Shown: positions 42,751 to 52,652 of the stretch, piece by piece | Layout of the letters: each line of letters begins with the position of its first letter | Numbering within the stretch: the stretch's first letter is position 1 | Assembly (NCBI RefSeq): GCF_943193185.1 | Contig: NZ_CALPDE010000005.1 | Location: forward strand, 1-64,000 | Origin: Lactococcus ileimucosae | GTDB taxonomy: Bacteria; Bacillota; Bacilli; Lactobacillales; Streptococcaceae | DNA length: 64,000 nucleotides | Reading direction: 5' to 3' | Translations under genes and position numbers: made by a program | Notes under the pieces: model-generated | Told to the model about the DNA's origin: nothing | Seen by the model: the letters and a program-made list of their open reading frames with translations, nothing else | The model's database searches: none

Positions 42751-43443
42751 TCAGGAAAAGACCGGTAAAAAAGGGATTTCCAATAAGTCTTCAATCTCAC
42801 AGTCTGGCGTCAACTCCTCTTGAACACTTAAATGTTTAGGGTTATACCAAATCGTTTTTATTCCAGCATTTTTTCCACCTAAGATATCTGTCGTTAGAGT
42901 GTCACCAACGATTGCAAAATCTTTCTCCTCCGCATGGTCAATATGAGCAAAAACATAATCAAAGAATTCTTTTGAAGGTTTATGTTTTCCAATTTCCTCA
43001 CTAATAAAAATATCTTTAAAATATCGAGCAATACCGGACTCTAAAATACGCGGGCGTGATACTTTAGACGTTCCATTGCTGACGATATACATTTCTGTTT
43101 TTTCCTGTTCCAGTCTATCCAAAAGTTCTTTCGCATGAAAAATAAGTTCATGACCTTGTGCAAGATAACGCTGATAAGTAGCATCAACGGCAGAAGCATC
43201 GTAAACTTCGGTTACACCCAAGGCCGTAAAAGCTTTGGCAAAACGTGTGGCAAGCAGCTCTTCACGACTGATTTCTCCTGCTTCATGACTGCGCCATAAG
43301 GCTTTATTTTCACGCGAATAGATAGCCCTATTTTCCTCTGTATCTTCAATATGATACTGTTCAAAAATTTTTCCCAAAGCCATATATTCTGCCTTATCAA
43401 AATCAAGAAGCGTATTGTCTATATCAAAAAGTAGTACAGTCAT
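42751..43443 (-). CDS. HAD hydrolase, YjjG-type nucleotidase
   Basis: A 230-residue phosphatase: motif I FDIDNTLLDF (nucleophile Asp6), motif II VSNGTS (about 120), motif III Lys and motif IV GDTLTTDILGGKNAG (about 180), with a helical C1 cap. This is the YjjG/YfnB group, which removes phosphate from (non-canonical) pyrimidine nucleotides. Its position between trehalose and pur genes probably reflects gene order only. Confidence 0.88.
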   Translation of the reverse strand: MTVLLFDIDNTLLDFDKAEYMALGKIFEQYHIEDTEENRAIYSRENKALWRSHEAGEISREELLATRFAKAFTALGVTEVYDASAVDATYQRYLAQGHELIFHAKELLDRLEQEKTEMYIVSNGTSKVSRPRILESGIARYFKDIFISEEIGKHKPSKEFFDYVFAHIDHAEEKDFAIVGDTLTTDILGGKNAGIKTIWYNPKHLSVQEELTPDCEIEDLLEIPFLPVFS

Positions 43444-43483
43444 TTTCTCTCTTCCTAAAAAATATATGAATCTAGTTTAACGA

Positions 43484-43506
43484 TTTGTTGAAATTTTTTC
43501 AACAAA
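43484..43506 (-). terminator. Terminator of the trehalose operon
   Basis: Stem TTTGTTGAA/TTCAACAAA with a short AT loop, about 30 bases after the treC stop. The T-run is poor. Confidence 0.5.
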
Positions 43507-43534
43507 AGAGTTTTTTCACGAAAATAAGGCAGCA

Positions 43535-45145
43535 CTACTTTGTCAACAGAGCTACAGATTGGTATGGAGCAAGGGTCTCGCTTTCATATGAACCATAATT
43601 ATTGACAAAAACTTCTGCTTTTTCAAAACCTTGCGAAATTTTAAAATTCACACTATGATTTGCGAAATTATTAAGGACAAGCAGACGCTGCTCACCATAT
43701 TCACGGACAAAGGCATAAATGTGCTCAGAGTCTTCAAGTGCAGGTTTGTAACTTCCTTCAGCGATGATTTTTTCAGACTTGCGTAAATCAATTAGTTTCT
43801 TATAGAAATTGTAGATTTCTCCATCCTTGTCTTTTTTCACATTGATATCCGTATGTTTCCCCACTTTAAGCCATGGTTCACCCTTTGTAAAGCCTGCATT
43901 TGCAGTATTGTCCCACTGCATTGGTGTTCGTGAATTGTCTCGAGACTTGCTGCTGACTATGTCAAAAGCTTCTTCTTCTGATTTTCCTTGCTTTATCAGC
44001 ATTTCATAAGCGTTTCGTGCCTCTACATCTTTGTAATCTGCTACAGAATCATAGTCTGGGTCTATCATTCCAATTTCTTCTCCCATATAAATGAAAGGTG
44101 TCCCTCGACTAAGATGAATTGAAGCTGCGAGCATCGTTGCCCCTTTCACTCTAAAATTCTTCACATCAACAAAACGGTTAAGGGCGCGAGGTTGATCATG
44201 ATTATTCCAGAAGTTTGCATTCCAGCCTCCTCCTTTCCCCATTTTTTCTCCCCACTCATGGAAAAGATGCTTCAGCATTTGAAAGTTAAAGGGAGCTTTG
44301 GTCCACTTATTTCCATCTTTATAGTCCGTTTTAAGGTGATGAAAATTAAAGACCATACTCAGCTCTTTTCGATCAGACCGTGTGTAAAGAATGCTGTTCT
44401 CAATCGTTGTTGAGCTCATTTCCCCTACTGTTATGGCATTCTCATCCTGTCCAAAAGTCTCTCGATTTAACATTTGGAGATATTCATGAGTTATCGGCTT
44501 ATCTGTATACTCAAATTTCCCCTCAAATTCTGGATTGTTTTTAAGAATTTCGTCTTTTCCAATTACATTAATCACATCGAAACGGAAACCTGAAATTCCT
44601 TTTGAGCGCCAAAAATTAACGACTTTGAACAACTCTTGACGCACATTTTTATTGCGCCAATTTAAGTCAGCTTGGGTCACATCATACAGGTGAAGGTAGT
44701 ACTTTCCTGTATCCCCAAAGGGAGCCCAGGCACTGCCACCAAATTTAGAGCGCCAATCTGTCGGTTGGTCTCTTAAAATGAAGAAGTCTTGGTAGTATTT
44801 ATCACCGGCTAAGGCCTTTTTAAACCATTCATGTTCTGTTGAAACATGGTTCAAAACCATATCCAGCATAAACTCAATACCTAGTTCTTTCCCTCGGGCA
44901 ATCATTTGGTCAAAATCTTCAAAATCACCGAATACAGAATCGATATTCATATAATCAGATATATCATAACCGTTATCTTTTTGAGGACTAGGGTAAAAAG
45001 GATTGAGCCAAATCATATCAATTCCCAACTCTGCCAGATAGGGCAATTTTTCCGTGATCCCTCTAAGATCACCGATACCATTTCCCGTTGTGTCTAAAAA
45101 TGATTTAGGATAAATCTGATAGATGACTTTCTCGCTTAATGTCAT
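43535..45145 (-). CDS. treC: Trehalose-6-phosphate hydrolase, GH13
   Basis: A 536-residue GH13 enzyme that splits trehalose 6-phosphate into glucose and glucose 6-phosphate. The four GH13 regions are present: DMVLNHVS, GFRFDVINVI (nucleophile Asp), VGEMSS (acid Glu) and NNHDQPRA. Oligo-1,6-glucosidases are similar, but the neighbours (trehalose PTS and TreR) favour phosphotrehalase. It lies 19 bases after the EIIBC gene. Confidence 0.92.
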   Translation of the reverse strand: MTLSEKVIYQIYPKSFLDTTGNGIGDLRGITEKLPYLAELGIDMIWLNPFYPSPQKDNGYDISDYMNIDSVFGDFEDFDQMIARGKELGIEFMLDMVLNHVSTEHEWFKKALAGDKYYQDFFILRDQPTDWRSKFGGSAWAPFGDTGKYYLHLYDVTQADLNWRNKNVRQELFKVVNFWRSKGISGFRFDVINVIGKDEILKNNPEFEGKFEYTDKPITHEYLQMLNRETFGQDENAITVGEMSSTTIENSILYTRSDRKELSMVFNFHHLKTDYKDGNKWTKAPFNFQMLKHLFHEWGEKMGKGGGWNANFWNNHDQPRALNRFVDVKNFRVKGATMLAASIHLSRGTPFIYMGEEIGMIDPDYDSVADYKDVEARNAYEMLIKQGKSEEEAFDIVSSKSRDNSRTPMQWDNTANAGFTKGEPWLKVGKHTDINVKKDKDGEIYNFYKKLIDLRKSEKIIAEGSYKPALEDSEHIYAFVREYGEQRLLVLNNFANHSVNFKISQGFEKAEVFVNNYGSYESETLAPYQSVALLTK

Positions 45146-45164
45146 AATCTTCTTCCTTTGTTTT

Positions 45165-46712
45165 TTATTTATTTATAGCTGATTTAAATACGTTTTTCTT
45201 TTCAAGACCTGTTCCCATTGTATCTGAGTCTTTGAAACCAAAGAACCACACCAATGTCATTGAAACAACGATACACACTGCTGTTGCAATCCAGAAAACA
45301 ATGAAGTTATTAGGGTTACCTGCAGCATGCGTCAGTGGATTTGTCGTAGCCGCAAAGTTAGGGAAACCAATAAGTGAGCCGGAGAAGCCATACATATGCA
45401 AGTCTAAGAGACCTGCTACAGCTGCACCTGCTGCTGCACCGATTGAACTCATAATAAATACGCGCATATACTTCAAGTTAATACCGTACATGGCTGGCTC
45501 TGTTACACCACAGAAAGCCGAAATAGCCGCAGGTAATGCTAAACCTTTAAGACTTTGCTGACGTGTTTTGAGGAAAACAGTTAAAGCTCCTGCACCTTGT
45601 GCTAACATTGTGAAAGAAACAATCATATTAATATTTGATTCTCCCGTTGTCACAATTTGCTGTGTCAAAATAGGAATAACGAGCCAGTGAAGACCAAAGA
45701 TAACCAAAACTTGATAAAGACCACCAATAATTGCTCCTGCTATAGTGAGGTTAAGGTTAATCAATCCAGTAATAACCGAAGCAAGCGCTGATGAAACAAT
45801 ACTAATCACAGGTCCTACCAACAAGAGAACCAATGAAGCAACGATAAAGAAAGTAATCATTGGTACAAAAATTGAACGAAGTGCCAAAGGCATATGCTTT
45901 TTAAGCCAAGAACCAATAGGTTTTGCTAACCAAGCAGCTACAATGATAGGGAAGATGGTATAAGCATAGTTAGGAAGGCTTACTGGGATGTTAAAATAAC
46001 TTGTATTAAAGGTAACACCAAAGAACTCCATAACAACAGGGGCTTTTCCTGCAACAATCTCACCATTTTGAATAATATTTGGTGCCGCTACAAGACCTTG
46101 TAATGCGGGGTGAATCATAAAGCCACCTACCGCAGCTACAACGTAAGGATCTGAGCCTAGCTGTTTCGCAGCTGCGTAACCAACTAAAACCGGCAAGAAA
46201 TAGAATGGCGCCATTGCCAATGTTGAAATAATAATATAAGTCGGGTCAGTAGGACTAATAAGTTCAAAAATGTGATTTCCCTTAACAAACATGTTAAGGA
46301 TACCATTAATCATACCACCAGCAGCTAGAAGACCAATGATTGGCATCATTGAGCCAGTGATTGTTCCGACCACAACTTGGAAAGCACGCGCAACTGGGTT
46401 TTTCGACACGTTATTTTCTTCAATTACTGTGTGATCATCAGCACCCTCGACTACACGACTGCCAAGTTGCGCCACAATTTCATCATAAACATCTGCAACA
46501 GCTTGACCAATAACTACCTGATATTGTCCCAAGTTAGCATTATAAACAACGCCAGCAACACCGTCCATAGCTTCTAATTTTTCGCTATCCGCCTTATCTT
46601 TATCTACTAAATAAAAGCGTAAGCGTGTGATACAATGAATAGCTTTTGTAATATTTTCTTCTCCACCAACAGCTTCGATAATATCTGCTGCAAGTTTTTT
46701 GTAATCTGCCAT
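45165..46712 (-). CDS. treB: Trehalose PTS EIIBC component
   Basis: A 515-residue membrane transporter. The EIIB domain (residues 1-85) has the phosphocysteine in HCITRLRF (Cys27); after a linker, EIIC spans about ten helices and carries the glucose-family motif GVTEPAMYGINLK (about 395). It imports trehalose as trehalose 6-phosphate. There is no EIIA domain; the adjacent upstream gene supplies it. Confidence 0.93.
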   Translation of the reverse strand: MADYKKLAADIIEAVGGEENITKAIHCITRLRFYLVDKDKADSEKLEAMDGVAGVVYNANLGQYQVVIGQAVADVYDEIVAQLGSRVVEGADDHTVIEENNVSKNPVARAFQVVVGTITGSMMPIIGLLAAGGMINGILNMFVKGNHIFELISPTDPTYIIISTLAMAPFYFLPVLVGYAAAKQLGSDPYVVAAVGGFMIHPALQGLVAAPNIIQNGEIVAGKAPVVMEFFGVTFNTSYFNIPVSLPNYAYTIFPIIVAAWLAKPIGSWLKKHMPLALRSIFVPMITFFIVASLVLLLVGPVISIVSSALASVITGLINLNLTIAGAIIGGLYQVLVIFGLHWLVIPILTQQIVTTGESNINMIVSFTMLAQGAGALTVFLKTRQQSLKGLALPAAISAFCGVTEPAMYGINLKYMRVFIMSSIGAAAGAAVAGLLDLHMYGFSGSLIGFPNFAATTNPLTHAAGNPNNFIVFWIATAVCIVVSMTLVWFFGFKDSDTMGTGLEKKNVFKSAINK

Positions 46713-46724
46713 GATTTCTCCTTT

Positions 46725-47210
46725 TTATTTTGCCTTTGCTTGGCCAAGCTTGTCGCCTGCCTGAGCTTTTCCTTTTTCAATAGAAAGACTGTCCAATTTT
46801 TCAGAAGTATTGGTGATTAAAATCATACTTGTTAAAGGAAGACCTGCAGCTTCAACCTGTTGCCAATCTACACGTCCAAGCTTGTCTCCCCCTTCAACTT
46901 TATCCCCTAGCTTTGCCTTAATGTGAAACGGTTGACCGTTTAGGCTTACTGTATCAATCCCCAGATGAAGCAGGACTTCTAAACCATCAGCACGCTTAAA
47001 CCCTAAAGCATGTCCTTGAACCAAGGTAATCTCCCCTGCTACAGGACTAACAATTTGATTACTCGTTGGCTCAATCGCATAACCATCTCCCATCACTTTT
47101 TTTGAAAATACGGGATCCGCAACCTGTTCTAAATCAATGACTGTCCCTGATAGAGGTGCATATAGACCTGTATCATCACTCAAAGCTTTTTTCTTGCCAA
47201 AACCTAGCAT
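46725..47210 (-). CDS. PTS glucose-type EIIA protein
   Basis: A 161-residue free EIIA. The phosphohistidine is in EVLLHLGIDTVSL (about residue 85), and the first histidine position is replaced or less clear (VVSPVAGEI). AAGGAG precedes the ATG. It lies 12 bases before the EIIBC gene and heads the trehalose operon, giving phosphate from HPr to TreB. It could also serve other glucose-family EIIBC proteins. Confidence 0.93.
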   Translation of the reverse strand: MLGFGKKKALSDDTGLYAPLSGTVIDLEQVADPVFSKKVMGDGYAIEPTSNQIVSPVAGEITLVQGHALGFKRADGLEVLLHLGIDTVSLNGQPFHIKAKLGDKVEGGDKLGRVDWQQVEAAGLPLTSMILITNTSEKLDSLSIEKGKAQAGDKLGQAKAK

Positions 47211-47239
47211 CTTTCTCTCCTTAAATATAATAAATTGAT

Positions 47240-47257
47240 AACTTGTACGTACAAGTT
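47240..47257. promoter_or_regulatory. TreR operator
   Basis: A perfect 18-bp palindrome AACTTGTACGTACAAGTT between treR and the PTS genes, covering the expected transcription start of the PTS operon. The core TTGTAC/GTACAA equals the form of TreR operators in Bacillus. Confidence 0.85.
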
Positions 47258-47258
47258 A

Positions 47259-47297
47259 ATGATAACAAAATGAAAGCGGTTTTGCAAGCGTTTATAT
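47259..47297 (-). promoter_or_regulatory. Trehalose operon promoter with overlapping cre-like sites
   Basis: TTGCAA (47282-47287), 17-bp spacer, TATCAT (47259-47264). Two overlapping cre-like sites on the plus strand: TTGCAAGCGTTTATAT (47282-47297), 15 of 16 to WTGNAARCGNWWWCAW, and ATGAAAGCGGTTTTGC (47270-47285), 14 of 16. CcpA repression is expected. Confidence 0.7.
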
Positions 47298-47324
47298 TTT
47301 TACTTTATCTTAAACTTCTTTTTT

Positions 47325-47338
47325 GCTACACTTATATT
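47325..47338 (+). promoter_or_regulatory. Extended -10 before treR
   Basis: TGCTACACT (-10 at 47327-47332) ends 6 bases before the treR ATG, with no ribosome site in TATATT: predicted leaderless start. Confidence 0.55.
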
Positions 47339-48055
47339 ATGAAAAAGTATGAAATCATCCTTCGAGATTTAGAGAAAAAAATAATTGAGGGAAACTATCC
47401 CGAAAATGAACTTTTACCTAGCGAAAATCAGCTTACAGAAATCTATCAAACCAGTCGTGCAACAGTAAGACAAGCTTTAAAAATCTTGGAAGAAAGTGGC
47501 ATTATCCAGCGGCGGCATGGCTTTGGTTCCATCGTTATTCCACGTGAAAGATTAATGTTCCCCATATCTGGTTTAATCTCTTTTAAAGAGTTAAAAGATT
47601 CTTTAAACTTTGTCTCTACTACGGAAATCCTAACTTTTGAGAAAATTACTGTAGATAAGCAGCTTTCAGAGCTTTCTTTTTTTGAAGAAGGAGCCCAGGC
47701 CTTTCATATCTTGCGTCGCCGAAATATTGATAATAGTTTTGTCATTCTTGATCGTGACTATATCTTGGCTTCTATTGCACCAAATATGACAGAAGATATG
47801 ATTCAAACCTCCCTTTATGCTTATCTTGAACATCAGCTCAATTTAGATATCTCCTATGCTCAAAAAGAAATTACTATTGATTTTGTTAACAATGAAGACA
47901 AAGACTATTTGGACTTGAACCCTAAAGATCGCCATGTTGTGAGCGTACGCAGCCACGTTTACCTCTCCGACAATAGTATTTTCCAATATACAGAAAGCCG
48001 CCATCAGGTGGACAAGTTCCGCTTTACTGAGTTTTCTAGACGGCAAAAGCATTAA
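47339..48055 (+). CDS. treR: Trehalose operon repressor, GntR/UTRA family
   Basis: A 238-residue regulator. Winged helix domain (residues 5-70, LPSENQLTEIYQTSRATVRQA, in part) and UTRA domain that in TreR binds trehalose 6-phosphate. It is divergent from the trehalose PTS genes with a perfect palindrome between. The ATG at 47339 is chosen: the longer frame is hydrophobic and out of family. Downstream it shares a terminator with purH. Confidence 0.92.
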   Translation: MKKYEIILRDLEKKIIEGNYPENELLPSENQLTEIYQTSRATVRQALKILEESGIIQRRHGFGSIVIPRERLMFPISGLISFKELKDSLNFVSTTEILTFEKITVDKQLSELSFFEEGAQAFHILRRRNIDNSFVILDRDYILASIAPNMTEDMIQTSLYAYLEHQLNLDISYAQKEITIDFVNNEDKDYLDLNPKDRHVVSVRSHVYLSDNSIFQYTESRHQVDKFRFTEFSRRQKH

Positions 48056-48094
48056 TATAAAAAGTCGAGGAATTTATTCTCTCGACTTTTTATA
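48056..48094. terminator. Bidirectional terminator between treR and purH
   Basis: A 14-bp stem TATAAAAAGTCGAG/CTCGACTTTTTATA with an 11-base loop closes both convergent transcription units. Confidence 0.9.
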
Positions 48095-48100
48095 TTAGTA

Positions 48101-49651
48101 TTAATGGCGGAAATGTCTCACACCTGTAAAGACCATCGTGAGGCCATACTTGTCACACGCTTCAATGACTTCTTGATCACGAACGGAACCACCCGGTTGT
48201 ACAATTGCTTTGATGCCAGATTTGGCAATCTCGTCAATATTATCTGCAAAGGGAAAGAAGGCGTCAGAAGCAATCACAGTATTATCTAGACCTTTTTCTT
48301 GAGCGGCTTCGATTGCTATTTTCACTGAAGCTACACGGTTGGTTTGACCAGGTCCAACCCCAAGTGTTTGATGCTCATTTGTAACAATGATACCGTTAGA
48401 CTTCACATACTTGACCGCTTTCCATGCAAATTTTAAGGCTTCCCATTGTTCCTTATCTGGTTGGGCTTGCGTTGCTACTGTCCAACTTTCTGGTTGTTCT
48501 GCAACAACATCTTGCTCCTGTACTAAAACACCACCAAGCACACCTGTAATCATCGCTTCTCTTTCTGATGCTACAATTTGTGCAAAATCAAGCGTAAGCA
48601 AACGGATATTTTTCTTTTTTGTCAAAATTGCCAGAGCCTCATCAGAAAACGTTGGGGCGATAATGATTTCTAAAAAGATTTTGCTCATTTTCTCAGCTGT
48701 TTTTTGGTCGACTGGGCGATTTAAAACGACGATACCTCCGAAGATAGAGACAGGATCGGCCTCATAAGCGTAATCCCAAGCCTGCTCAATCGTTTCCGCC
48801 TGGCCAATGCCGCAAGGATTCATATGCTTAAGCGCCACAACGGTCGGTTGCTCCGTAAAATCACGCGCAATCTGCAGTGCTGCATCCGTATCACGCACAT
48901 TGTTGTAAGATAATTCTTTGCCGTGCAATTGCACACTTTGCCCAATCGAATATGCAGTTGGAAGGGCATTTTCATAAAAATCTGCATCTTGTTGTGGATT
49001 TTCACCATAACGCATCCCTTGTTTTAAATCATAGGTCAGTGTCAACTTTTCAGGCTTTTCCTCTTGATCAGAAAACTTTTCTGTTAAATATTGTGCAATG
49101 AGCGCATCATAAGCAGCAGTATGTCGAAAAACTTTGGCAGCCAAACGTTGACGAAGCTCTAAGCTGGTTTCCCCAGCTTTTTCGAATTCTTCGAGAACTG
49201 CAGAATAATCTTCTGGATCAACAAGAACAGTAACGTCTGCATGATTTTTAGCTGCAGAACGTAACATTGAAGGACCACCAATATCAATATTCTCGACAAT
49301 TGTTTGATAATCAGCTCCTGACAAGAGCGTCTCTTTGAAAGGATAAAGATTGACAACAACCAAGTCAATGGGTGTAATATTGTGCTCTTCCAAAGCAGCT
49401 ACGTGACTGTCCAAATCACGTCGGGCCAAAAGTCCGCCATGAATCATTGGATGCAATGTTTTCACACGGCCATCCATCATTTCCGGAAAATGCGTGACTT
49501 CTTCAATCGCTAAGGTTGCAATACCTGCTTCATCCAAAGCCTTTTTTGTTCCGCCGGTTGAGATAATTTCAAAACCGAGTTTACTTAAAGACTCCCCCAA
49601 TTCAACGATTCCATTTTTATCCGACACACTGATAAGCGCACGTTTAGTCAT
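48101..49651 (-). CDS. purH: AICAR transformylase / IMP cyclohydrolase
   Basis: A 516-residue bifunctional enzyme for the last two steps to IMP. The N-terminal IMP cyclohydrolase ([30 protein letters not shown]) occupies residues 1-195; the C-terminal transformylase carries LKHMNPCG (catalytic Lys-His, about 260). It starts 40 bases after purN and closes the purC-S-Q-L-F-M-N-H operon. Confidence 0.97.
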   Translation of the reverse strand: MTKRALISVSDKNGIVELGESLSKLGFEIISTGGTKKALDEAGIATLAIEEVTHFPEMMDGRVKTLHPMIHGGLLARRDLDSHVAALEEHNITPIDLVVVNLYPFKETLLSGADYQTIVENIDIGGPSMLRSAAKNHADVTVLVDPEDYSAVLEEFEKAGETSLELRQRLAAKVFRHTAAYDALIAQYLTEKFSDQEEKPEKLTLTYDLKQGMRYGENPQQDADFYENALPTAYSIGQSVQLHGKELSYNNVRDTDAALQIARDFTEQPTVVALKHMNPCGIGQAETIEQAWDYAYEADPVSIFGGIVVLNRPVDQKTAEKMSKIFLEIIIAPTFSDEALAILTKKKNIRLLTLDFAQIVASEREAMITGVLGGVLVQEQDVVAEQPESWTVATQAQPDKEQWEALKFAWKAVKYVKSNGIIVTNEHQTLGVGPGQTNRVASVKIAIEAAQEKGLDNTVIASDAFFPFADNIDEIAKSGIKAIVQPGGSVRDQEVIEACDKYGLTMVFTGVRHFRH

Positions 49652-49691
49652 TTTTATTCCTTTTCTATTTTTAAGTTTATAATAGCTCTTA

Positions 49692-50234
49692 CTATTTTTT
49701 GATAAGGCTTCGCACTACTTTTATATACAATTCATGCTCTGTTTGATGGAGCTTTTTTTCATATTCGACGAGTTCTGGATGATAATCAAGCTGCTGCTGG
49801 GCTAAAATTTCTCCTGTATCGACTCCAGAATCCACCCAATGAACGGTGATTCCCAAGCCTTCTTGAGCTTGCCAGGATTCCTCTAACGCATGAGCTGAAC
49901 CCGCAAAAGCTGGCAGATAAGAGGGATGGATATTAATGATTCGGCCTTCATAAGCTTGCAAAAGAGTGGGACCAACAATTTTCATATAACCTGCAAGACA
50001 AACCAAATCAATCTGATGCTCACGGAGCAAAGCAACTAAGGCTTCTTCGTAACTCTGCTTATTAGCAAAAGATTTTAGTGTAAAGCTGACGGCAGCTATA
50101 TTGAGCTTCTGAGCTCTTTGTAGAGCATAAGCCTCAGTCTTATCCGAGAACAAAAGCTGAATTTCTGTGGGAAAGGCTTGGGCAAGGGCTTGAAAGTTAG
50201 ATCCTGAGCCAGAGGCAAAAACGGCAATCCTCAT
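49692..50234 (-). CDS. purN: Phosphoribosylglycinamide formyltransferase
   Basis: A 180-residue enzyme that adds formyl from 10-formyl-THF to [20 protein letters not shown] binds the substrate phosphate; the catalytic Asn-His-Asp set is in [10 protein letters not shown] and the later [13 protein letters not shown]. The ATG at 50234 overlaps the purM stop (ATGA). The longer frame has no support. Confidence 0.96.
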   Translation of the reverse strand: MRIAVFASGSGSNFQALAQAFPTEIQLLFSDKTEAYALQRAQKLNIAAVSFTLKSFANKQSYEEALVALLREHQIDLVCLAGYMKIVGPTLLQAYEGRIINIHPSYLPAFAGSAHALEESWQAQEGLGITVHWVDSGVDTGEILAQQQLDYHPELVEYEKKLHQTEHELYIKVVRSLIKK

Positions 50235-51244
50235 TTTATAATTACCGCTTGTTTCACACGAGGAGTAATTTTTCCGATTTCGTAGCATTTTACTCTTTGC
50301 TTCACTTCTTCAGCCTGTTCTGGGGCAACAGCGAGGACCATGCCAATTCCCATATTGAAAATCTGGAACATTTCGTCATGAGGAACTTGACCGTATTTCT
50401 CCAAAGCTTTGAAAATAGGCAAAATCTCCCAGCTCTCTTCTTTAATTTCAGCTGCTAATTGATCACTAAACATCCGCGGAAGATTTTCATAAAAACCACC
50501 TCCTGTAATATGTGATATCCCCTTAATCATGTTGTCCTTTATAAGTGGCAACAGCTCTTGAACGTAAATATGAGTGGGTTCAAGCAACTCTTCTTCGAGG
50601 GGACGTTCCAGCTCAGGAAGAATTTCTTGTTTATCAAAATCTTTAAAGATTTTCCGAACGAGTGAGTAACCGTTCGAATGAATGCCGGAGGAAGGAAGTC
50701 CTAATAAGATATCACCTGCCTCAACATTCTTGGGGCCATCAATTAGGGCTGACTTTTCGGCAATACCGACAGCAAAACCTGCAAGGTCATAGTCATCTGT
50801 ATCATACATATCTGGCATTTCTGCTGTTTCGCCACCAATCAAGGCTGCACCTGACTGCAAACATCCTTGGGCAACACCTGCGACCACTTTTTCCAGCTTT
50901 TCCGGTTGGTTTTTTCCAGTAGCGATATAGTCAAGAAAGTAGAGAGGCTCAGCTCCTGCTGCAATGATATCATTGACACACATGGCTACACAATCAATCC
51001 CAATCGTGTCATGTTTATCTGCTTCAATAGCCAGCATCAGCTTTGTGCCTACACCGTCCGTTCCAGAGATGAGTACCGGCTCCTTAACATCAAGGCTTGA
51101 AAGATCAAATGCCGCTCCAAATCCTCCAAGTCCTCCAAGAACGCCAAGTCTCTTCGTTTTTTCGGCATGTTTTTTTATGCGATCAACCACTTGGTAACCC
51201 GCTTCAACATCAACTCCAGCCTTTGCATAAGCATTTTTAGACAT
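50231..51244 (-). CDS. purM: Phosphoribosylformylglycinamidine cyclo-ligase
   Basis: A 337-residue AIR synthetase. [11 protein letters not shown] at the N-terminus, [10 protein letters not shown] (about 62) and [11 protein letters not shown] (about 138) are conserved. It overlaps purF by 8 bp and purN by 4 bp. Confidence 0.97.
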   Translation of the reverse strand: MSKNAYAKAGVDVEAGYQVVDRIKKHAEKTKRLGVLGGLGGFGAAFDLSSLDVKEPVLISGTDGVGTKLMLAIEADKHDTIGIDCVAMCVNDIIAAGAEPLYFLDYIATGKNQPEKLEKVVAGVAQGCLQSGAALIGGETAEMPDMYDTDDYDLAGFAVGIAEKSALIDGPKNVEAGDILLGLPSSGIHSNGYSLVRKIFKDFDKQEILPELERPLEEELLEPTHIYVQELLPLIKDNMIKGISHITGGGFYENLPRMFSDQLAAEIKEESWEILPIFKALEKYGQVPHDEMFQIFNMGIGMVLAVAPEQAEEVKQRVKCYEIGKITPRVKQAVIIK

Positions 51245-52652
51245 TTTTTCCTCCTAAAGATTTCAGGTAATTTTCTTCGTAATCGTAAAGTGGCGTCGGA
51301 TATATACCGTCAAAGTAAGACAGACAGAGATTATCGTGGCCAATGGCCTCAACTAACCCTTCTTGACTTAAAAAAGTAAGACTATCTGCTCCAATAATTT
51401 GGCAAATTTCATCGACTGAGTGATTGGCTGCAATCAACTCTTCTCGCTTTTGAATATCGATACCATAAAAGCAGGGATAAGCAAGCGGTGGGCTCGCAAT
51501 TACAACGTGGACTTCAGCAGCGCCAGCATCTTTAAGTAAACGCACGATTCGTCTGCTTGTCGTTCCACGTACAATAGAATCGTCTACCATGATGACCTTT
51601 TTACCTTCGACTACACTGGAAACAGCCGAGAGCTTCATCCGTACACCTTGTTCTCTTAGTTCTTGTGTAGGCTGAATAAATGTACGTGCCACATATTGAT
51701 TCTTAATCAAACCCATTTCGTAAGGTAATCCAGATTCTTCTGCATATCCTGATGCTGCTGAGAGCGATGAGTTTGGCACACCAATGACCATATCTGCATC
51801 TATTTGAGCTTCACGTGCCAGAATACGTCCTGATTGTTTACGTGCTGTATGGACATTGACACCTGCAATAACACTGTCCGGACGTGCAAAGTAAATATAC
51901 TCCATTGAACAGATTTGTGTATTGGTCTTATCTGTAAACTGCTCAACATGCAAGCCTTGATCATTAATTTGAATAATCTGACCCGGTTTGACTTCCTGAA
52001 CAAACTCTGCACCTATAACATCAAAGGCACAGGTTTCACTGGCTACAACGAGCGCACCGTTAGACATTTTCCCAATAGATAAAGGACGGAAGCCATTAGG
52101 ATCAAGAGCTGCAATCAGCGAATCTTCTGTCATTAAGAGATAAGCAAAGCCACCTTTCACAGTATTCAAAGCTTCCTTTACTTTTCCCATAAATTCAGGA
52201 TGATGGCTACGTCGAATCAAATGCGCCAAAATTTCCGTGTCTGAACTTGAAGAAAAGATTGCACCTTGTGCTTCTAACTCACGTCGTAGCGACAGGGCAT
52301 TGGTCAAGTTGCCGTTATGGGCTAAACCAAGTTGCGTGTCTTGAAATTTAAAGTGGAAAGGCTGAATGTTGTTTAATTCTGCTGAGCCTGCTGTGGCATA
52401 GCGCACATGCCCCATAGCTGCTTTCCCTGACAATTTTTGCAAATCTTTTTCGTGACGAAAAACTTCTGTCACTAAGCCTAAATCACGATGTCGCTGAAGT
52501 TGCCCTTCATTATTTGACAGAATGCCAGCACCTTCTTGTCCTCTGTGTTGCAAGGCATGAAGCCCAAAATAAGTCAGTTGTGCAGCTTCAGGATGTCCCC
52601 AGATGCCAAAAACACCGCATTCTTCGTTTAAGGACTTTACTTCATAAGGCAT
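51237..52652 (-). CDS. purF: Amidophosphoribosyltransferase
   Basis: A 471-residue enzyme for the committed step: PRPP to phosphoribosylamine. After an 11-residue propeptide the nucleophile is Cys12 in ECGVFGI; the PRPP loop [14 protein letters not shown] is at about 350. Compared with the iron-sulphur enzyme of B. subtilis, the cysteines of CSMEYIYF and YPCFYGID are kept, but the C-terminal CxxC is reduced to one Cys (NLCLSYFDG). It overlaps purL by 16 bp. Confidence 0.97.
   Translation of the reverse strand: MPYEVKSLNEECGVFGIWGHPEAAQLTYFGLHALQHRGQEGAGILSNNEGQLQRHRDLGLVTEVFRHEKDLQKLSGKAAMGHVRYATAGSAELNNIQPFHFKFQDTQLGLAHNGNLTNALSLRRELEAQGAIFSSSSDTEILAHLIRRSHHPEFMGKVKEALNTVKGGFAYLLMTEDSLIAALDPNGFRPLSIGKMSNGALVVASETCAFDVIGAEFVQEVKPGQIIQINDQGLHVEQFTDKTNTQICSMEYIYFARPDSVIAGVNVHTARKQSGRILAREAQIDADMVIGVPNSSLSAASGYAEESGLPYEMGLIKNQYVARTFIQPTQELREQGVRMKLSAVSSVVEGKKVIMVDDSIVRGTTSRRIVRLLKDAGAAEVHVVIASPPLAYPCFYGIDIQKREELIAANHSVDEICQIIGADSLTFLSQEGLVEAIGHDNLCLSYFDGIYPTPLYDYEENYLKSLGGKNV

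Noticed and set aside
43535-45145. Oligo-1,6-glucosidase
   Set aside because: The family is close, but the adjacent trehalose PTS and TreR support phosphotrehalase.
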